Origin: Propionibacteriaceae bacterium
Lineage (GTDB): Bacteria > Actinomycetota > Actinomycetes > Propionibacteriales > Propionibacteriaceae
NCBI GenBank assembly: GCA_025965155.1
Contig: JAOPXN010000111.1
Location: 1-64,000 of the forward strand
DNA length: 64,000 bases
Direction of reading: 5' to 3'
The notes beneath the pieces were generated by a model. It saw nothing but the letters and a program-made list of their open reading frames with translations, was not told the origin of the DNA and ran no database searches. Of this stretch, positions 40,178 to 50,531 are shown in pieces. The position numbers were made by a program, and so were the translations under genes. Numbering within the stretch: the stretch's first letter is position 1; each line of letters begins with the position of its first letter.

Positions 40178-42139
40178 GTGAGTGACGATGCCCTGTCCAA
40201 CCTGCTCAAGGAAGATCGCCGTTTTCCGCCGCCTCCTGAGCTGGCCGCCAACGCCAATGTCACCGAGGAGACCTACCAGCGCGCCGAGGCCGACTTCGAC
40301 GGCTTCTGGGCTGAGCAGGCCGCGCGGCTGAGCTGGGGGAAGGAGCCGACCGAGGTGCTCGACTGGAGCAACCCGCCCTTCGCCAAGTGGTACGCCGACG
40401 GGACCGTGAACGCCGCCTACAACTGCCTTGACCGCCACGTCGAAGCGGGCCGCGGCGACCGGGTGGCCTACTACTTCGAAGGCGAGCCTGGCGACACCCG
40501 TGAGATCACCTACGCCCAGCTGACCGACGAGGTGAAGCAGGCGGCCAACGCGCTGACCGAGCTCGGGGTGAAGGCCGGCGACCGGGTGGCCATCTACCTG
40601 CCGATGATCCCCGAAGCCGTCGTGGCGATGCTTGCCTGCGCCCGGATCGGCGCCCCGCACACCGTCGTGTTCGGCGGCTTCTCCGCGGACGCGCTCGCTT
40701 CCCGGATCACCGACTGCGGTGTGGAGGTGGTGATTACGGCCGACGGCGGCTTCCGCCGTGGCGCCCCGTCAGCCCTGAAGCCGGCCGTGGACGAAGCGCT
40801 GGAGTCGTGTCCTGACGTGCGTAACGTGCTGGTCATCCAGCGGACGAAGCAGGAGACCGCAATGACCGAGGGGCGGGACCTGTGGTGGCATGAGTTCGTT
40901 GGCGGCCAGTCTACGGAGCACACTGCGGAGCAGTTCCCCGCCGAGCACCCGCTCTACATCATGTACACCTCCGGCAGCACCGGGAAGCCGAAGGGCATCC
41001 TGCACACCACAGCCGGCTACCTCGTCGGTACCGCCTACACGCACTGGGCGACGTTTGACCTGAAGGCCGAAACCGACATCTTCTGGACCGCTGCCGACAT
41101 CGGCTGGGTCACCGGGCACTCGTACCTGGTCTACGGCCCGCTCATCAACGGCGCCACCAGCGTGATGTACGAAGGCACCCCCGACACCCCGCACCAGGGC
41201 CGCTGGTGGGAGATCATCGAGAAGTACCGCGTCTCGATCCTGTACTGCGCGCCGACAGCGATCCGCACCTTCATGAAGTGGGGCGCGGACATCCCGGAGA
41301 ACTTCGACCTGTCCAGCCTGCGGATCCTCGGCTCGGTGGGTGAGCCGATCAACCCGGAGGCCTACATCTGGTACCGCCACTACATCGGCGGCGACAAGAC
41401 CCCGGTGGTGGACACCTGGTGGCAGACCGAGACTGGCATGCACATGATCTCGCCGATGCCCGGCGTCACCGTGGGGAAGCCCGGCGCGGCCATGAGAGCG
41501 GTACCGGGCGTCAGCGTCGAGGTGGTGAACGACGAAGGGGTACCGGTCGAGAACGGCTCAGGCGGCTACCTCACGGTCACCAAGCCGTGGCCGGCCATGC
41601 TGCGGACACTGTGGGGCGACGACCAGCGGTTCGTCGACACCTACTGGTCCCGTTTCCCAGGGATGTACTTCGCCGGTGACGGAGCCAAGAAGGATGAGGA
41701 CGGCGACATCTGGCTGCTGGGTCGGGTCGACGACGTGATGAACATCTCCGGCCACCGGCTGTCGACGACCGAGATCGAGTCGGCGCTGGTCTCGCACCCG
41801 AAGGTGGCCGAGGCAGCCGTGGTCGGTGCCGCAGACCCGACCACCGGCCAAGCCATCGTCGCCTTCGTGATCCTCCGCGGCGACGCGGGGGATGGAGGGC
41901 CGGACGTGGTGCAGGAGCTCCGCAGCCACGTCGGAAGGGAGATCGGCGCCATCGCCAAACCGCGCCAGATCATGGTCGTGGAGGAGCTGCCGAAGACCCG
42001 CTCCGGCAAGATCATGCGGCGGCTGCTGCGCGACATCGCCGAGAACCGGGAGATGGGTGACGTGACCACCCTGACCGACTCCACTGTGATGGGCCTGATC
42101 AAGGACAACCTGGCCAGCACCCCGGCGAAGGACGACTGA
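40178..42139 (+). CDS. acs: acetate-CoA ligase
   Basis: YTSGSTGKPKGILHTTAGYLVGTAYTH; VDTWWQTETGMHMISPMPG; PKTRSGKIMRRLLRDIAEN. Confidence 0.95.
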   Translation: MSDDALSNLLKEDRRFPPPPELAANANVTEETYQRAEADFDGFWAEQAARLSWGKEPTEVLDWSNPPFAKWYADGTVNAAYNCLDRHVEAGRGDRVAYYFEGEPGDTREITYAQLTDEVKQAANALTELGVKAGDRVAIYLPMIPEAVVAMLACARIGAPHTVVFGGFSADALASRITDCGVEVVITADGGFRRGAPSALKPAVDEALESCPDVRNVLVIQRTKQETAMTEGRDLWWHEFVGGQSTEHTAEQFPAEHPLYIMYTSGSTGKPKGILHTTAGYLVGTAYTHWATFDLKAETDIFWTAADIGWVTGHSYLVYGPLINGATSVMYEGTPDTPHQGRWWEIIEKYRVSILYCAPTAIRTFMKWGADIPENFDLSSLRILGSVGEPINPEAYIWYRHYIGGDKTPVVDTWWQTETGMHMISPMPGVTVGKPGAAMRAVPGVSVEVVNDEGVPVENGSGGYLTVTKPWPAMLRTLWGDDQRFVDTYWSRFPGMYFAGDGAKKDEDGDIWLLGRVDDVMNISGHRLSTTEIESALVSHPKVAEAAVVGAADPTTGQAIVAFVILRGDAGDGGPDVVQELRSHVGREIGAIAKPRQIMVVEELPKTRSGKIMRRLLRDIAENREMGDVTTLTDSTVMGLIKDNLASTPAKDD

Positions 42140-42146
42140 CCCAAAC

Positions 42147-42211
42147 CCGCCGACGCGTCACATCCTCCCCCGCTCCGACGGCGTGTCGGCGCGAAGCTGA
42201 CGCGTCGGCGG
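42147..42211 (+). terminator. long inverted repeat downstream of acs
   Basis: ccgccgacgcgtca...tgacgcgtcggcgg (14-bp perfect arms) enclosing ccgac-ggcgt-gtcgg. Confidence 0.6.
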
Positions 42212-42330
42212 AGGGTGCTCGGCGCCGCGGACGGTGCCGGGCGCTCCCCACAGAGCCGAGCTAGGAGGCGTAGGCTTTCGCCCAATTGGGCAGCAGACCC
42301 GTGTCGCGAGGCACGAGAGGAGACGAGACG

Positions 42331-42780
42331 ATGGCAGACTCCCCCGCGGTGGGCGATCTGATCAAGAGCATCACCGACGACGTGAAGTCGCTGGTTCGTG
42401 GCGAGATCGAGCTGGCCAAGGCAGAACTCACCCCGTCGGCCAAGAATGCGGGCCTGGGCGCCGGCCTCTTCGGCGGTGCCGGGTACTTCGGGATCAACGC
42501 TATGACGCTGCTCTACATTGCGGCGGCACTGGGTCTCGCCGCCCTCGGCGTCCCCCTCTGGCTTGCCTTCCTCATCGTTGCTGTGGTCCTGCTGATCATC
42601 GCCGCAATCCTGGCCCTGATCGGCAAGAGCCGGATCGACAAGGTAAAGGGCCCCGACGCGACGATCGCGCAGGCCAACCAGTCGGTGGCCGAGATTAAGG
42701 CGGCCGTGCAGCGCGGGACCGCCGCCGCAAACGCTCCGCAGATCGAGGGCCAGGCCGTCGGCTCTCGCGAGCTGCGCTGA
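42331..42780 (+). CDS. phage-holin-family / Act_Holin membrane protein
   Basis: VGDLIKSITDDVKSLVRGEIELAKAELTPSAKNAGLGAGLFGGAGYFG + two TM segments. Confidence 0.8.
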   Translation: MADSPAVGDLIKSITDDVKSLVRGEIELAKAELTPSAKNAGLGAGLFGGAGYFGINAMTLLYIAAALGLAALGVPLWLAFLIVAVVLLIIAAILALIGKSRIDKVKGPDATIAQANQSVAEIKAAVQRGTAAANAPQIEGQAVGSRELR

Positions 42781-42828
42781 GCACCCACCCGCTGACGTAC
42801 CGGATGCCCACCGGCGGCGGCTGATTCG

Positions 42829-43761
42829 GTGGCTGGTGCCGGCGTCCGCGACATTCTGATCGAGGGCCCATGGCGGCATCGTGACATCGCCGCCAACGGG
42901 GTCCGCTTCCACGTCACACTCGGGCTTTCGACGACTCCTGACCGAACGCTGGTGTTGCTGCTACACGGGTTCGGTGAGTTCTGGTGGGCTTGGCGGCACC
43001 AGATTCCGGCGCTGGACCAGGCAGGCTTCGGGGTCGCTGCGATGGATCTGCGGGGGTACGGGGCCAGCGACAAGACGCCCCGCGGATACGATCCGCAGAC
43101 CACCGCAGCCGACCTGGCCGGAGTCATCCGCAGCCTCGGGCACAGTGAGGCGATCCTGGTCGGGCACGACTGGGGAGGCATGGCCGGCTGGGCCACGGCG
43201 GCCTTGGCACCCGCGCAGGTCCGCGCCATGGTCAGCATCGCTGCACCGCATCCGCTCTCCTTCCCCTGGCGCGCCGCACTCCGGCAGTTGATGTTCTTCC
43301 AGCTGCCGCTGTTGCCGGAGCGGCGCATCATGGCCGACGACGGCGCCTTCATCGAGCGGCTGCTCCGCGAGCGTGCCGGTCCGGACAGCGACTTCCTCTC
43401 CGCTGCGGACGCGCGTCACTACCGCGATGCGCTGATGCTCTGGCCAAGCCCGCACTGCGCTCTTGAGTACCAGCGGATGTTCGTCCGCAACAGCGTGCGA
43501 GCGGCCGGGCGGCAGTACCGACGCGCGCTGCAGCCACCGGTCCCGGGCCCGCTGCTGTCGATCCATGGCCAGCTGGATCCGCTGGTGCCGCTGACGGCGA
43601 TGGCGGCCGCCGCCCGGTACGTCCGGGGGCCTCATCACCTGGTTAGCCTGCCCGGCGTGGGCCACCTGCCGCATGAGGAGGCACCGGCTGCGGTCAACTC
43701 CGCGCTGCTCGACTGGTTGACAGCGCTGGGCGACCCGTCGCACCGTGCGGCTAACCCGTGA
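42829..43761 (+). CDS. alpha/beta hydrolase, epoxide hydrolase-like
   Basis: LLLHGFGEFWWAWRHQIPALDQAGFGVAAMDLRGYGASDKTPRGYD; VGHDWGGMAGW. Confidence 0.9.
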   Translation: MAGAGVRDILIEGPWRHRDIAANGVRFHVTLGLSTTPDRTLVLLLHGFGEFWWAWRHQIPALDQAGFGVAAMDLRGYGASDKTPRGYDPQTTAADLAGVIRSLGHSEAILVGHDWGGMAGWATAALAPAQVRAMVSIAAPHPLSFPWRAALRQLMFFQLPLLPERRIMADDGAFIERLLRERAGPDSDFLSAADARHYRDALMLWPSPHCALEYQRMFVRNSVRAAGRQYRRALQPPVPGPLLSIHGQLDPLVPLTAMAAAARYVRGPHHLVSLPGVGHLPHEEAPAAVNSALLDWLTALGDPSHRAANP

Positions 43762-43813
43762 CCCGCAGCCGTCACACATTGACGGCTCGCGCCCACAGGG
43801 CGACGATGACGCC

Positions 43814-44662
43814 ATGGGGGTTCAGCTGGCTAAGCATCTGATGGAGCTGATGCCGGAGTTCCGGGTGGCACCGACCACTAAGCGGATCCGGGCCCGGCTG
43901 GGGGGCCAGCAGGTGCTGGACACGACCGATGCCCTTCTGGTCTGGGAGCCGCACCGAATCGTGCCGGTCTACGCGGTGCCCCACGACGACCTGACCGCCA
44001 CGCTCAGCGTCGACGCGCCTCCACCCCGAGAGCCCGGCCGGCTCCCCCCGGTCCTCGGTCCGGAGAAGTTCGCTGTACACACCAGCCCCGGCGAGTCCTT
44101 CACAGTCAGCGCTGGAGGGCAGGTACGGCCAGCCGCCGCCTTTGCGCCAACCGACCCTGCCGCGGGTGGCCGGATCTGTCTTGACTTCACCGCCTTCGAC
44201 GAGTGGCTGGAGGAGGATGAGCCCGCCTTCGGCCATCCGCATGACCCGTTCCACCGGATCGACATCCTGCCCAGCTCCCGGCACGTGACTGTGTCCCTGG
44301 ACGGTGTCCAGCTGGCCGACTCACGACGTCCGACCGCGCTGTACGAGACGCACCTGCCGGTCCGCTGGTATCTCCCGCCCGAGGATGTCCGGACCGACCT
44401 GATGGAGCCGTCGCACACCCATACTGTCTGCGCGTACAAGGGCACCGCCTCCTATCACTCCTACGACGGGGCGGCCGGCGCCGAGGCCGGCACCGACCTG
44501 GTCTGGACCTATCCCGATCCGCTGCCCGAGGCGTCCCGGGTCGCCGGACTGATCTGCTTCTTCTCCGAACGGGTGGACATCACCGTGGATGGTGAGCTGC
44601 AGCCGCGTCCGCAGACACTCTGGTCACGCTCAGAACCTGAAGCGGACCAACCCGAGCCCTGA
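43814..44662 (+). CDS. DUF427 domain protein
   Basis: RIRARLGGQQVLDTTDALLVWEP..YHSYDG..VWTYPDPLPEASRVAGLICFFSERVDITVDGE. Confidence 0.85.
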   Translation: MGVQLAKHLMELMPEFRVAPTTKRIRARLGGQQVLDTTDALLVWEPHRIVPVYAVPHDDLTATLSVDAPPPREPGRLPPVLGPEKFAVHTSPGESFTVSAGGQVRPAAAFAPTDPAAGGRICLDFTAFDEWLEEDEPAFGHPHDPFHRIDILPSSRHVTVSLDGVQLADSRRPTALYETHLPVRWYLPPEDVRTDLMEPSHTHTVCAYKGTASYHSYDGAAGAEAGTDLVWTYPDPLPEASRVAGLICFFSERVDITVDGELQPRPQTLWSRSEPEADQPEP

Positions 44663-44697
44663 TCAACCCGAGCCCTGATCAACCCGAGCCCTGATCA
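44648..44697. repeat. 3 x 16-bp tandem repeat bridging two convergent stop codons
   Basis: caacccgagccctgat x3, each junction TGATCA. Confidence 0.97.
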
Positions 44698-46782
44698 ACA
44701 CGGCCCCACGAACGCGTCCATCACCCTGAACGAGTTGGCGAAGATGGTCAGTACCGGGTTCACGCCGCCGTTCGTGACGTGGGTCGACCCGTCAACGATC
44801 CGCAGGTTGTCGTGGCCCCAGACGCGTCCCAGCGGGTCGGTGACCGAGGTCGCCGGATCGGCGCCCATCCGCGCCGTCCCTGCCTGGTGCTGCCCGCTGC
44901 TCGGTCCGGCATCGCGGCTCCGGACCGAGGCCATCACGACCTCGCCGGCTCCGCTCGCCCGCAGCCACTCGGCTGCGCGGGCACTCAGGAACGCCTGGGT
45001 CCGCTCGTCCTCGCGGTGATGGGAGCCGCTCAGCTGGACGACCGGCATCCCAAACCGGTCCCGCACGGCCGGGTCCAGCCGTACCCGTGACTCCGCCGAG
45101 GTCACTTCCTGCACCGGACCGACGACCCGCTGCATCCGTGGCAGCAGCCGGCGCAGCTCCTGCTTGGCCTTCAGCCCGTGCCGACCGAGCAGCCCGGCGC
45201 CGACCAGATAGCTCTGGGTGCCGACGGGCGTCGGAACGAACTCATTAGCTAGCATGCCCCCGCTGACGATGCCGGGGTTGTGGTGCCGGAAGTCGTTGGT
45301 GGCGATCACCGGGCCCGGTCCGACCTGGTCGTTGACCGGTTCGTCGAAGATGCCGAGGGCGCCCGCATAGACGTGGCCCTGCAGGTGACGACCGACCTGG
45401 TCGGTGTTGTTGCCTAGCCCGTTGGGCTCACCGGGGTGAGCGCTGTGCAGCAGCAGTCGCGCCGTCTCGGTCGCCCCGCCCGACAGGACCACCTCCTCGG
45501 CCAGCACCTGCGACCGCCAGATCCGTCCGTTGCGCTCACCTACCAGCAGCACGCCGGACACCCGTCCGGCCGGGTCCACGATGACGCGTTCAACCTGCGT
45601 TTCGAGAAGCAGGCTCAGCCGCCCGGTCGCCGCAGCCCTGGCGATCACCGTGTTGTGCGATCCGTTCTTGGCCTCGATCGGGCACGCGAACCCGACACAT
45701 TGACTGCAGCGTGCGCACGCTGGGCGCCCCAGATAGTCCTTGGTGTTGATCGCCAACGGCACCGACAGGGTCTGCCAACCGAGGCTGCGCGCCCCCGCGG
45801 CCAACAGCTGTCCCGGAGCGGTCAACGGCATCGGCGGCATCGGGTAGTCCCGTGAGCGGTGCGCCAAGGCGCGGTCGCCGGCAGTGCTCCCGCTGACCCC
45901 GATCTCCCACTCCGCCTGGCTGTAGTAGGGCTCCAGCTCGGCATAGTCGATCGGCCAGTCGGCCAGCGCGCTGCCGTCCGGCACGCCGTACGTGGTTGCC
46001 ATCGTGAAGTCCTCGGGCGAGAACCGCCAGGCCTGGGCACCGTAGATCCGCGTCCCGCCACCGAGCGTGTTGGCGTTGCTGCCCCAGCGGGGGTCGCTGG
46101 CTTCGAGCACCACCGTCCGTTCGCCGACCAGCAGCGTACGCGGGTTGCCGGGCGACGACACAAGGGTGCGGTGGTCGAAGCCGATGTCGGTCCGCGCGTT
46201 CCGAAGATGATCTTGGGCCAGCTCCGCGGTGGGCGGGTACGACCCTCGCTCGATCATCAGCACCGTCCGACCGGACTCCGTCAGCCGGCACGCAGCCACG
46301 CCACCACCGGCCCCGGACCCGATCACAACGGCGTCATACCGTTCCAGCAGCCCTCCTGGACCGACGAAGGCACCGGCCGGCAGCTGCGGCACCACCACGT
46401 CGGGCCAGCCCGGCGCCGGGTTCGGATCCCAGCCCAACATCCGCCAGGAAACCGCGTCGTTGTTGCCGCCGTTGCCGGGGTCGGCGTAGTAGCCGTGGTT
46501 CACCAGGGCGACGAACCAGCCCACGACCTGATCATCGGCCAACCCGTCCAGCAGATGCTGCTGCTGAGCCGCGTCCAGGTCGGCGAATGGCCGCGCGTAC
46601 GCATCTGCCGCGGCAGTATCCACTATCTGCAGGACCTCCAGCAGCCGAGGTGTCCAGGCGGCCTTCTCCGCACCGAGAATCCGATCAAGGAACACCTCGC
46701 CGCCGGCCTGGGACGCTGACGGGTAGTCGTCGGCTGGGATGATCGCGTCGATCAGGGCTGTCAGAGTTCGGCGTTGACCCAC
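44695..46782 (-). CDS. GMC-type oxidoreductase with N-terminal gluconate-2-dehydrogenase-subunit-3-like domain
   Basis: N-term LTALIDAIIPADDYPSASQAGGEVFLDRIL; YDAVVIGSGAGGGVAACRLTESGRTVLMIERG FAD motif; ANTLGGGTRIYGAQAWRF; C-term DNLRIVDGSTHVTNGGVNPVLTIFANSFRVMD. Confidence 0.9.
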   Translation of the reverse strand: MGQRRTLTALIDAIIPADDYPSASQAGGEVFLDRILGAEKAAWTPRLLEVLQIVDTAAADAYARPFADLDAAQQQHLLDGLADDQVVGWFVALVNHGYYADPGNGGNNDAVSWRMLGWDPNPAPGWPDVVVPQLPAGAFVGPGGLLERYDAVVIGSGAGGGVAACRLTESGRTVLMIERGSYPPTAELAQDHLRNARTDIGFDHRTLVSSPGNPRTLLVGERTVVLEASDPRWGSNANTLGGGTRIYGAQAWRFSPEDFTMATTYGVPDGSALADWPIDYAELEPYYSQAEWEIGVSGSTAGDRALAHRSRDYPMPPMPLTAPGQLLAAGARSLGWQTLSVPLAINTKDYLGRPACARCSQCVGFACPIEAKNGSHNTVIARAAATGRLSLLLETQVERVIVDPAGRVSGVLLVGERNGRIWRSQVLAEEVVLSGGATETARLLLHSAHPGEPNGLGNNTDQVGRHLQGHVYAGALGIFDEPVNDQVGPGPVIATNDFRHHNPGIVSGGMLANEFVPTPVGTQSYLVGAGLLGRHGLKAKQELRRLLPRMQRVVGPVQEVTSAESRVRLDPAVRDRFGMPVVQLSGSHHREDERTQAFLSARAAEWLRASGAGEVVMASVRSRDAGPSSGQHQAGTARMGADPATSVTDPLGRVWGHDNLRIVDGSTHVTNGGVNPVLTIFANSFRVMDAFVGPC

Positions 46783-46785
46783 CCG

Positions 46786-48510
46786 TCAGCCCGCTTCTGA
46801 CAACAGCAGAACCCGGGACTCCCACGGCTGCAAGGGTCCGGAGGCGGCCGCATGGGTTGAGATCAACAGCTCGGCACCGGCCACGTTCGGCAGGGCGTCC
46901 GGGGAGTCCGCCGGCTCCGACGACATGTTGGCCACCACCAGAAGCACCTGCCCGTCCCAGGTACGAGTGAAGGCGAAGATCTGCTCGTGCTCGGGCAGCA
47001 GCAGCTCGTAGTGCCCCTCTACCACGACCGGCAGGTCCCGCCGCAGCTTGATCAACTTCTTGTAGTGGTGGAACACCGAGTCGGGATCGGCGACGGCCGA
47101 CGCCGCGTTGACTGTCACGTAGTTGGGGTTCACCGTCAGCCACGGGATGCCCTGGGTGAACCCGGCCTGGTGCGAGTCATCCCATTGAACCGGGGTGCGC
47201 GCGTTGTCGCGGCTCTTCACCGAGAGCGACAGCAGCACGTCCTCGGCCAGCTGGCCGAGGCTGAGGGCGGACTTGTAGTGGTTGACCGACTCGAGATCTT
47301 GGTAGTGCCCGATCTCGGTGAAGTAGCTGTTGGTCATGCCGAACTCTTCACCCTGGTAGACGTACGGCGTCCCCTTGTGCATGTGCAGGACCGTGCCGAG
47401 CGTCTTGGCCGAGTTCACCCGGTGCTCGGCGCTGTCGTCGCCGAAGCGGGACACTGCCCGCGGTTGATCATGGTTGTTCCAGTACAGCGAGTTCCAGCCA
47501 ACCTCAGCCAGGCCCGTCTGCCAGCCGTTCAGATTCGCCTTCAGCACCGGAAGCGGAAGATCCTGCAGGTCCCACTTGGCGCCGCCTTCGACCTGGTCGA
47601 GGCTGACGTGCTCGAAGGTGAACACCATGTTGAGCTCTTGGCGGGCCGGGTCGGTCACCTGCCGGGCCAGTTCCACCGTGGCACCGGGCATCTCACCGAC
47701 CGTGATCAAGTTCTGGCCCGCGAGCACCTCCTGGTGCATCTCGTTCAAGAACTCGTGCAGCCGTGGGCCGTTGGCCACCGCTCCAAACGCCGGTGCGTAC
47801 GGCCGACCCGGGATCGGCGGTTCGTCCTCCAGTCCGGGCCGCTTGGAGATGAGGTTGATCACGTCCATCCGGAAGCCGTCGACGCCGCGGTCGACCCACC
47901 AGTTCATCATCTCGTAGACGGCCGCGCGCACCTCCGGGTTCTCCCAGTTAAGGTCGGGCTGCTTGCGGCTGAACAGGTGCAGGAAGTACTCACCACTCGG
48001 TTCGTCGTACTCCCAGGCCGACCCCGAGAAGGCGGACTCCCAGTTGGTTGGTTCGGCTCCCGTGGTGCCGGGCTCGTGCCCGGGACGCGCGGGCCGCCAC
48101 CAGTACCAGTCCCGCTTCGGGGACTCCTTGCGCCGCGACTCGATGAACCAGGCATGCTCGTCGGAGGTGTGGTTGACGACCAGGTCCATCACCAGCTTCA
48201 TGCCCCGCTGGTGCGCCCCCGCGATCAAGGCGTCCAGGTCCTGCAGTGTGCCGAAGGTGGGGTCGACGTCTCGGTAGTCACTGATGTCGTAACCGTTGTC
48301 GTCCTGCGGTGAGCGGTAGACCGGGGACAGCCAGATCACGTCGACCCCGAGCTCTGCCAGGTAGTCCAGCTTGGTGGTGATGCCTGGGATGTCGCCCATA
48401 CCATCGCCGTTACTGTCGGCGAAGGATCGCGGATAGATCTGGTAGACCACCGAGGACTTCCACCAGTTGTCGGGTCGGGAGCTCTCTGATTGCACCAGGT
48501 CAGCGGTCAC
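46786..48510 (-). CDS. GH13 alpha-glucosidase / oligo-1,6-glucosidase
   Basis: WWKSSVVYQIYPRSFADSNGDGMGDIPGITTKLDYLAELGVDVIWLSPVYRSPQDDNGYDISDY; DGFRMDVINLIS; NNHDQPRAVSRFGD. Confidence 0.95.
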   Translation of the reverse strand: MTADLVQSESSRPDNWWKSSVVYQIYPRSFADSNGDGMGDIPGITTKLDYLAELGVDVIWLSPVYRSPQDDNGYDISDYRDVDPTFGTLQDLDALIAGAHQRGMKLVMDLVVNHTSDEHAWFIESRRKESPKRDWYWWRPARPGHEPGTTGAEPTNWESAFSGSAWEYDEPSGEYFLHLFSRKQPDLNWENPEVRAAVYEMMNWWVDRGVDGFRMDVINLISKRPGLEDEPPIPGRPYAPAFGAVANGPRLHEFLNEMHQEVLAGQNLITVGEMPGATVELARQVTDPARQELNMVFTFEHVSLDQVEGGAKWDLQDLPLPVLKANLNGWQTGLAEVGWNSLYWNNHDQPRAVSRFGDDSAEHRVNSAKTLGTVLHMHKGTPYVYQGEEFGMTNSYFTEIGHYQDLESVNHYKSALSLGQLAEDVLLSLSVKSRDNARTPVQWDDSHQAGFTQGIPWLTVNPNYVTVNAASAVADPDSVFHHYKKLIKLRRDLPVVVEGHYELLLPEHEQIFAFTRTWDGQVLLVVANMSSEPADSPDALPNVAGAELLISTHAAASGPLQPWESRVLLLSEAG

Positions 48511-49160
48511 GAGCGGAATCCTTCCAGATCGATGCCCAGTTGGTCAGCCAGCGACTCGCATTCTTTCGTCAGGTTCGCGTGCGCCGCCGCGGTCAGCCGT
48601 CGACCCTTGGTCGTCCGGAAGATGTCGGTCTCCAGCAGCGGCATCAACACGTTCAGCCGAGCTTCGGCGAACTCGTCGGCCGGAACGTGCGCGTACTCGG
48701 CCCGGATCGCTTCGCTGTAGCGTCGGTAGCCCTCCGGCGACGAACCTAGGATCGCCAGATCCGCGTCGCAGAGCAGCGACCCGTTCTTGTCACCCGGCGG
48801 CGGCATGTGGGTGGCAGTAAGCCGCACCATCCTGGTGACCTCGTTGATGTCTTCCTGGTCCATGCCTGCGTCGATCAGCGAGCGTACGGCGAGCCGGGCG
48901 GAGGCTTCCTCGTTGGTGAGCTCGCGGGCCGGGATGGCGTACACGGCGTCGTGAAACCAGGCCGCCAGGCGGATCAGGAACAAGTCATTGCCAGAGACGG
49001 CAAACTCGTCGATCCGGTCCAGGACGAAGGCCAGGTGGTCGACCGTGTGATAGCGCCGCTGTGGCTCGGAGTAGCGGCGGATCAACGACTCGCCGAGCTC
49101 AGCCTGGTTCGGCAACAGCTTGTTCCAGGCGTCGAGCAGCTTGCTGGCGTCAGTGACCAT
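48507..49160 (-). CDS. HD-domain metal-dependent phosphohydrolase-like protein
   Basis: RRYHTVDHLAFVLDRI..LAAWFHDAVYAIPARELTNEEASARLA. Confidence 0.85.
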   Translation of the reverse strand: MVTDASKLLDAWNKLLPNQAELGESLIRRYSEPQRRYHTVDHLAFVLDRIDEFAVSGNDLFLIRLAAWFHDAVYAIPARELTNEEASARLAVRSLIDAGMDQEDINEVTRMVRLTATHMPPPGDKNGSLLCDADLAILGSSPEGYRRYSEAIRAEYAHVPADEFAEARLNVLMPLLETDIFRTTKGRRLTAAAHANLTKECESLADQLGIDLEGFRS

Positions 49161-49866
49161 CGGGTCCTCCTGTGTCACGTCCCGCCCGCACGGACGAGGT
49201 GCGGGCCGAACGCCGGTCGGTGAGGTAGCGGGCAGGGATTTCAATCTGGCGTGTGGCGTCCCACGGTCGTTGCCAGCCGGCCAAGTCGAGTACACCGTCG
49301 ACCAGGTGGGCCGTCAGGCCCCAGATCAGATGATCGGCGACTTCGAACGCCGGCCCGGTGTAACCCGAGGGATGTCGAACACTGACCCTATGGGCCGGGT
49401 CGGTCAGGTCCTCCACCGGGACCACCAGCAACGACGCCACCTCACGCAGGTCCGCTACGGCCACCGGGCTGGGTGTCCGCCACCAGCCCACCACAGCGGT
49501 CACGTCGAACCCGCTGACGGCCACGTGAGCTGGGGCCAGCGAGCCGAGAACCTCGATCCCGGTCCGGTCCACGCCGGTCTCCTCGTACGCCTCGCGGAGC
49601 GCGGTGGCGGCGATATCGGCGTCCTCAGGATCCGCAGCGCCGCCCGGTAGCGCGATCTGGCCGGCATGGGTCCGCATCGTGTGCGCCCGCTCGATGAACA
49701 ACATCTCCGGGCCTCGTGCTCCATCCCCGATCAGCGCCAGCACGCCGGCCGCTCGGCCCCCCACACCCGGCCGGGTTGCCACCACCCGGCTCCGGCTTGC
49801 GGCGTCCTTCAGCGAAACCGCGAGCGGACGGAGCCACCCGGGAAGGTCGGCGAGGGTGCTGCTCAC
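49150..49866 (-). CDS. NUDIX hydrolase (CoA pyrophosphatase-like)
   Basis: GQIALPGGAADPEDADIAATALREAYEETGVD NUDIX box. Confidence 0.92.
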   Translation of the reverse strand: MSSTLADLPGWLRPLAVSLKDAASRSRVVATRPGVGGRAAGVLALIGDGARGPEMLFIERAHTMRTHAGQIALPGGAADPEDADIAATALREAYEETGVDRTGIEVLGSLAPAHVAVSGFDVTAVVGWWRTPSPVAVADLREVASLLVVPVEDLTDPAHRVSVRHPSGYTGPAFEVADHLIWGLTAHLVDGVLDLAGWQRPWDATRQIEIPARYLTDRRSARTSSVRAGRDTGGPDGH

Positions 49867-50531
49867 AGCGCGACCCCGAGATGCTCCTGCAGCAGCTCAC
49901 GGATCTCATCGGCTGACTGGAAGGGTCCGGCATGACGGTAAACAATCCGGCCGTTAGCGTCGACCAGCAGGGTCTGCGGGATGGCGGACAGCTGAAGCGG
50001 TGCGGAGATGGCCTTGTCCTCGTCGACCACCTGCGGGTACTTCCAGGAAGCGACCTCGGCGAAGTCGATCGCCAGTTCCGGTCGTGGGTCGTTGAAGTCG
50101 ACACCCATGATAAGCAGACCGCTGTGGTCGGTGCCGGCAATCTCCGACAGGAACGGAGCCTCTTTCCGGCACGGCTCACACCACTGGGCCCAGACGTTGA
50201 TCAGCATCGGACGGCCGCGCAGACCCGCCAGCCGGACCGGTGTGCCGCCACCTAGGCAGGGCAGGACAACGTTGGGCAGGCCTTTGTCCACCGGAGCGAA
50301 GGTGGCTGCGGAGTCCGGACAGTCGGCGATCCCGGCCGCCTTCTTCCGGGCGGACAGATCGACGGGTGTGCCGCCACCCGCCGGCTCGGCTGACCCCGGG
50401 GCGCCTCCGATCCCCGTCGCTGACGGAGGATAGCTGCCGGTCGGGTCACGGGTGACGTCCGGCGCTTGGCTGCACCCGGCGGCCACCATCAGGGCCACCG
50501 CCACGGCGATGACCGGGCTCCGGGCTCTCAT
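49863..50531 (-). CDS. TlpA-like thiol-disulfide protein, lipoprotein
   Basis: [21 protein letters not shown] lipobox; [30 protein letters not shown]. Confidence 0.9.
   Translation of the reverse strand: MRARSPVIAVAVALMVAAGCSQAPDVTRDPTGSYPPSATGIGGAPGSAEPAGGGTPVDLSARKKAAGIADCPDSAATFAPVDKGLPNVVLPCLGGGTPVRLAGLRGRPMLINVWAQWCEPCRKEAPFLSEIAGTDHSGLLIMGVDFNDPRPELAIDFAEVASWKYPQVVDEDKAISAPLQLSAIPQTLLVDANGRIVYRHAGPFQSADEIRELLQEHLGVAL

Noticed and set aside
42331-42780. Phage holin family gene as evidence of prophage
   Set aside because: This is the widespread chromosomal Act_Holin-type membrane protein; no other phage genes nearby.
46987-48312. 441-aa plus-strand ORF antisense to the GH13 gene
   Set aside because: Shadow ORF; the GH13 motifs on the minus strand are unambiguous.
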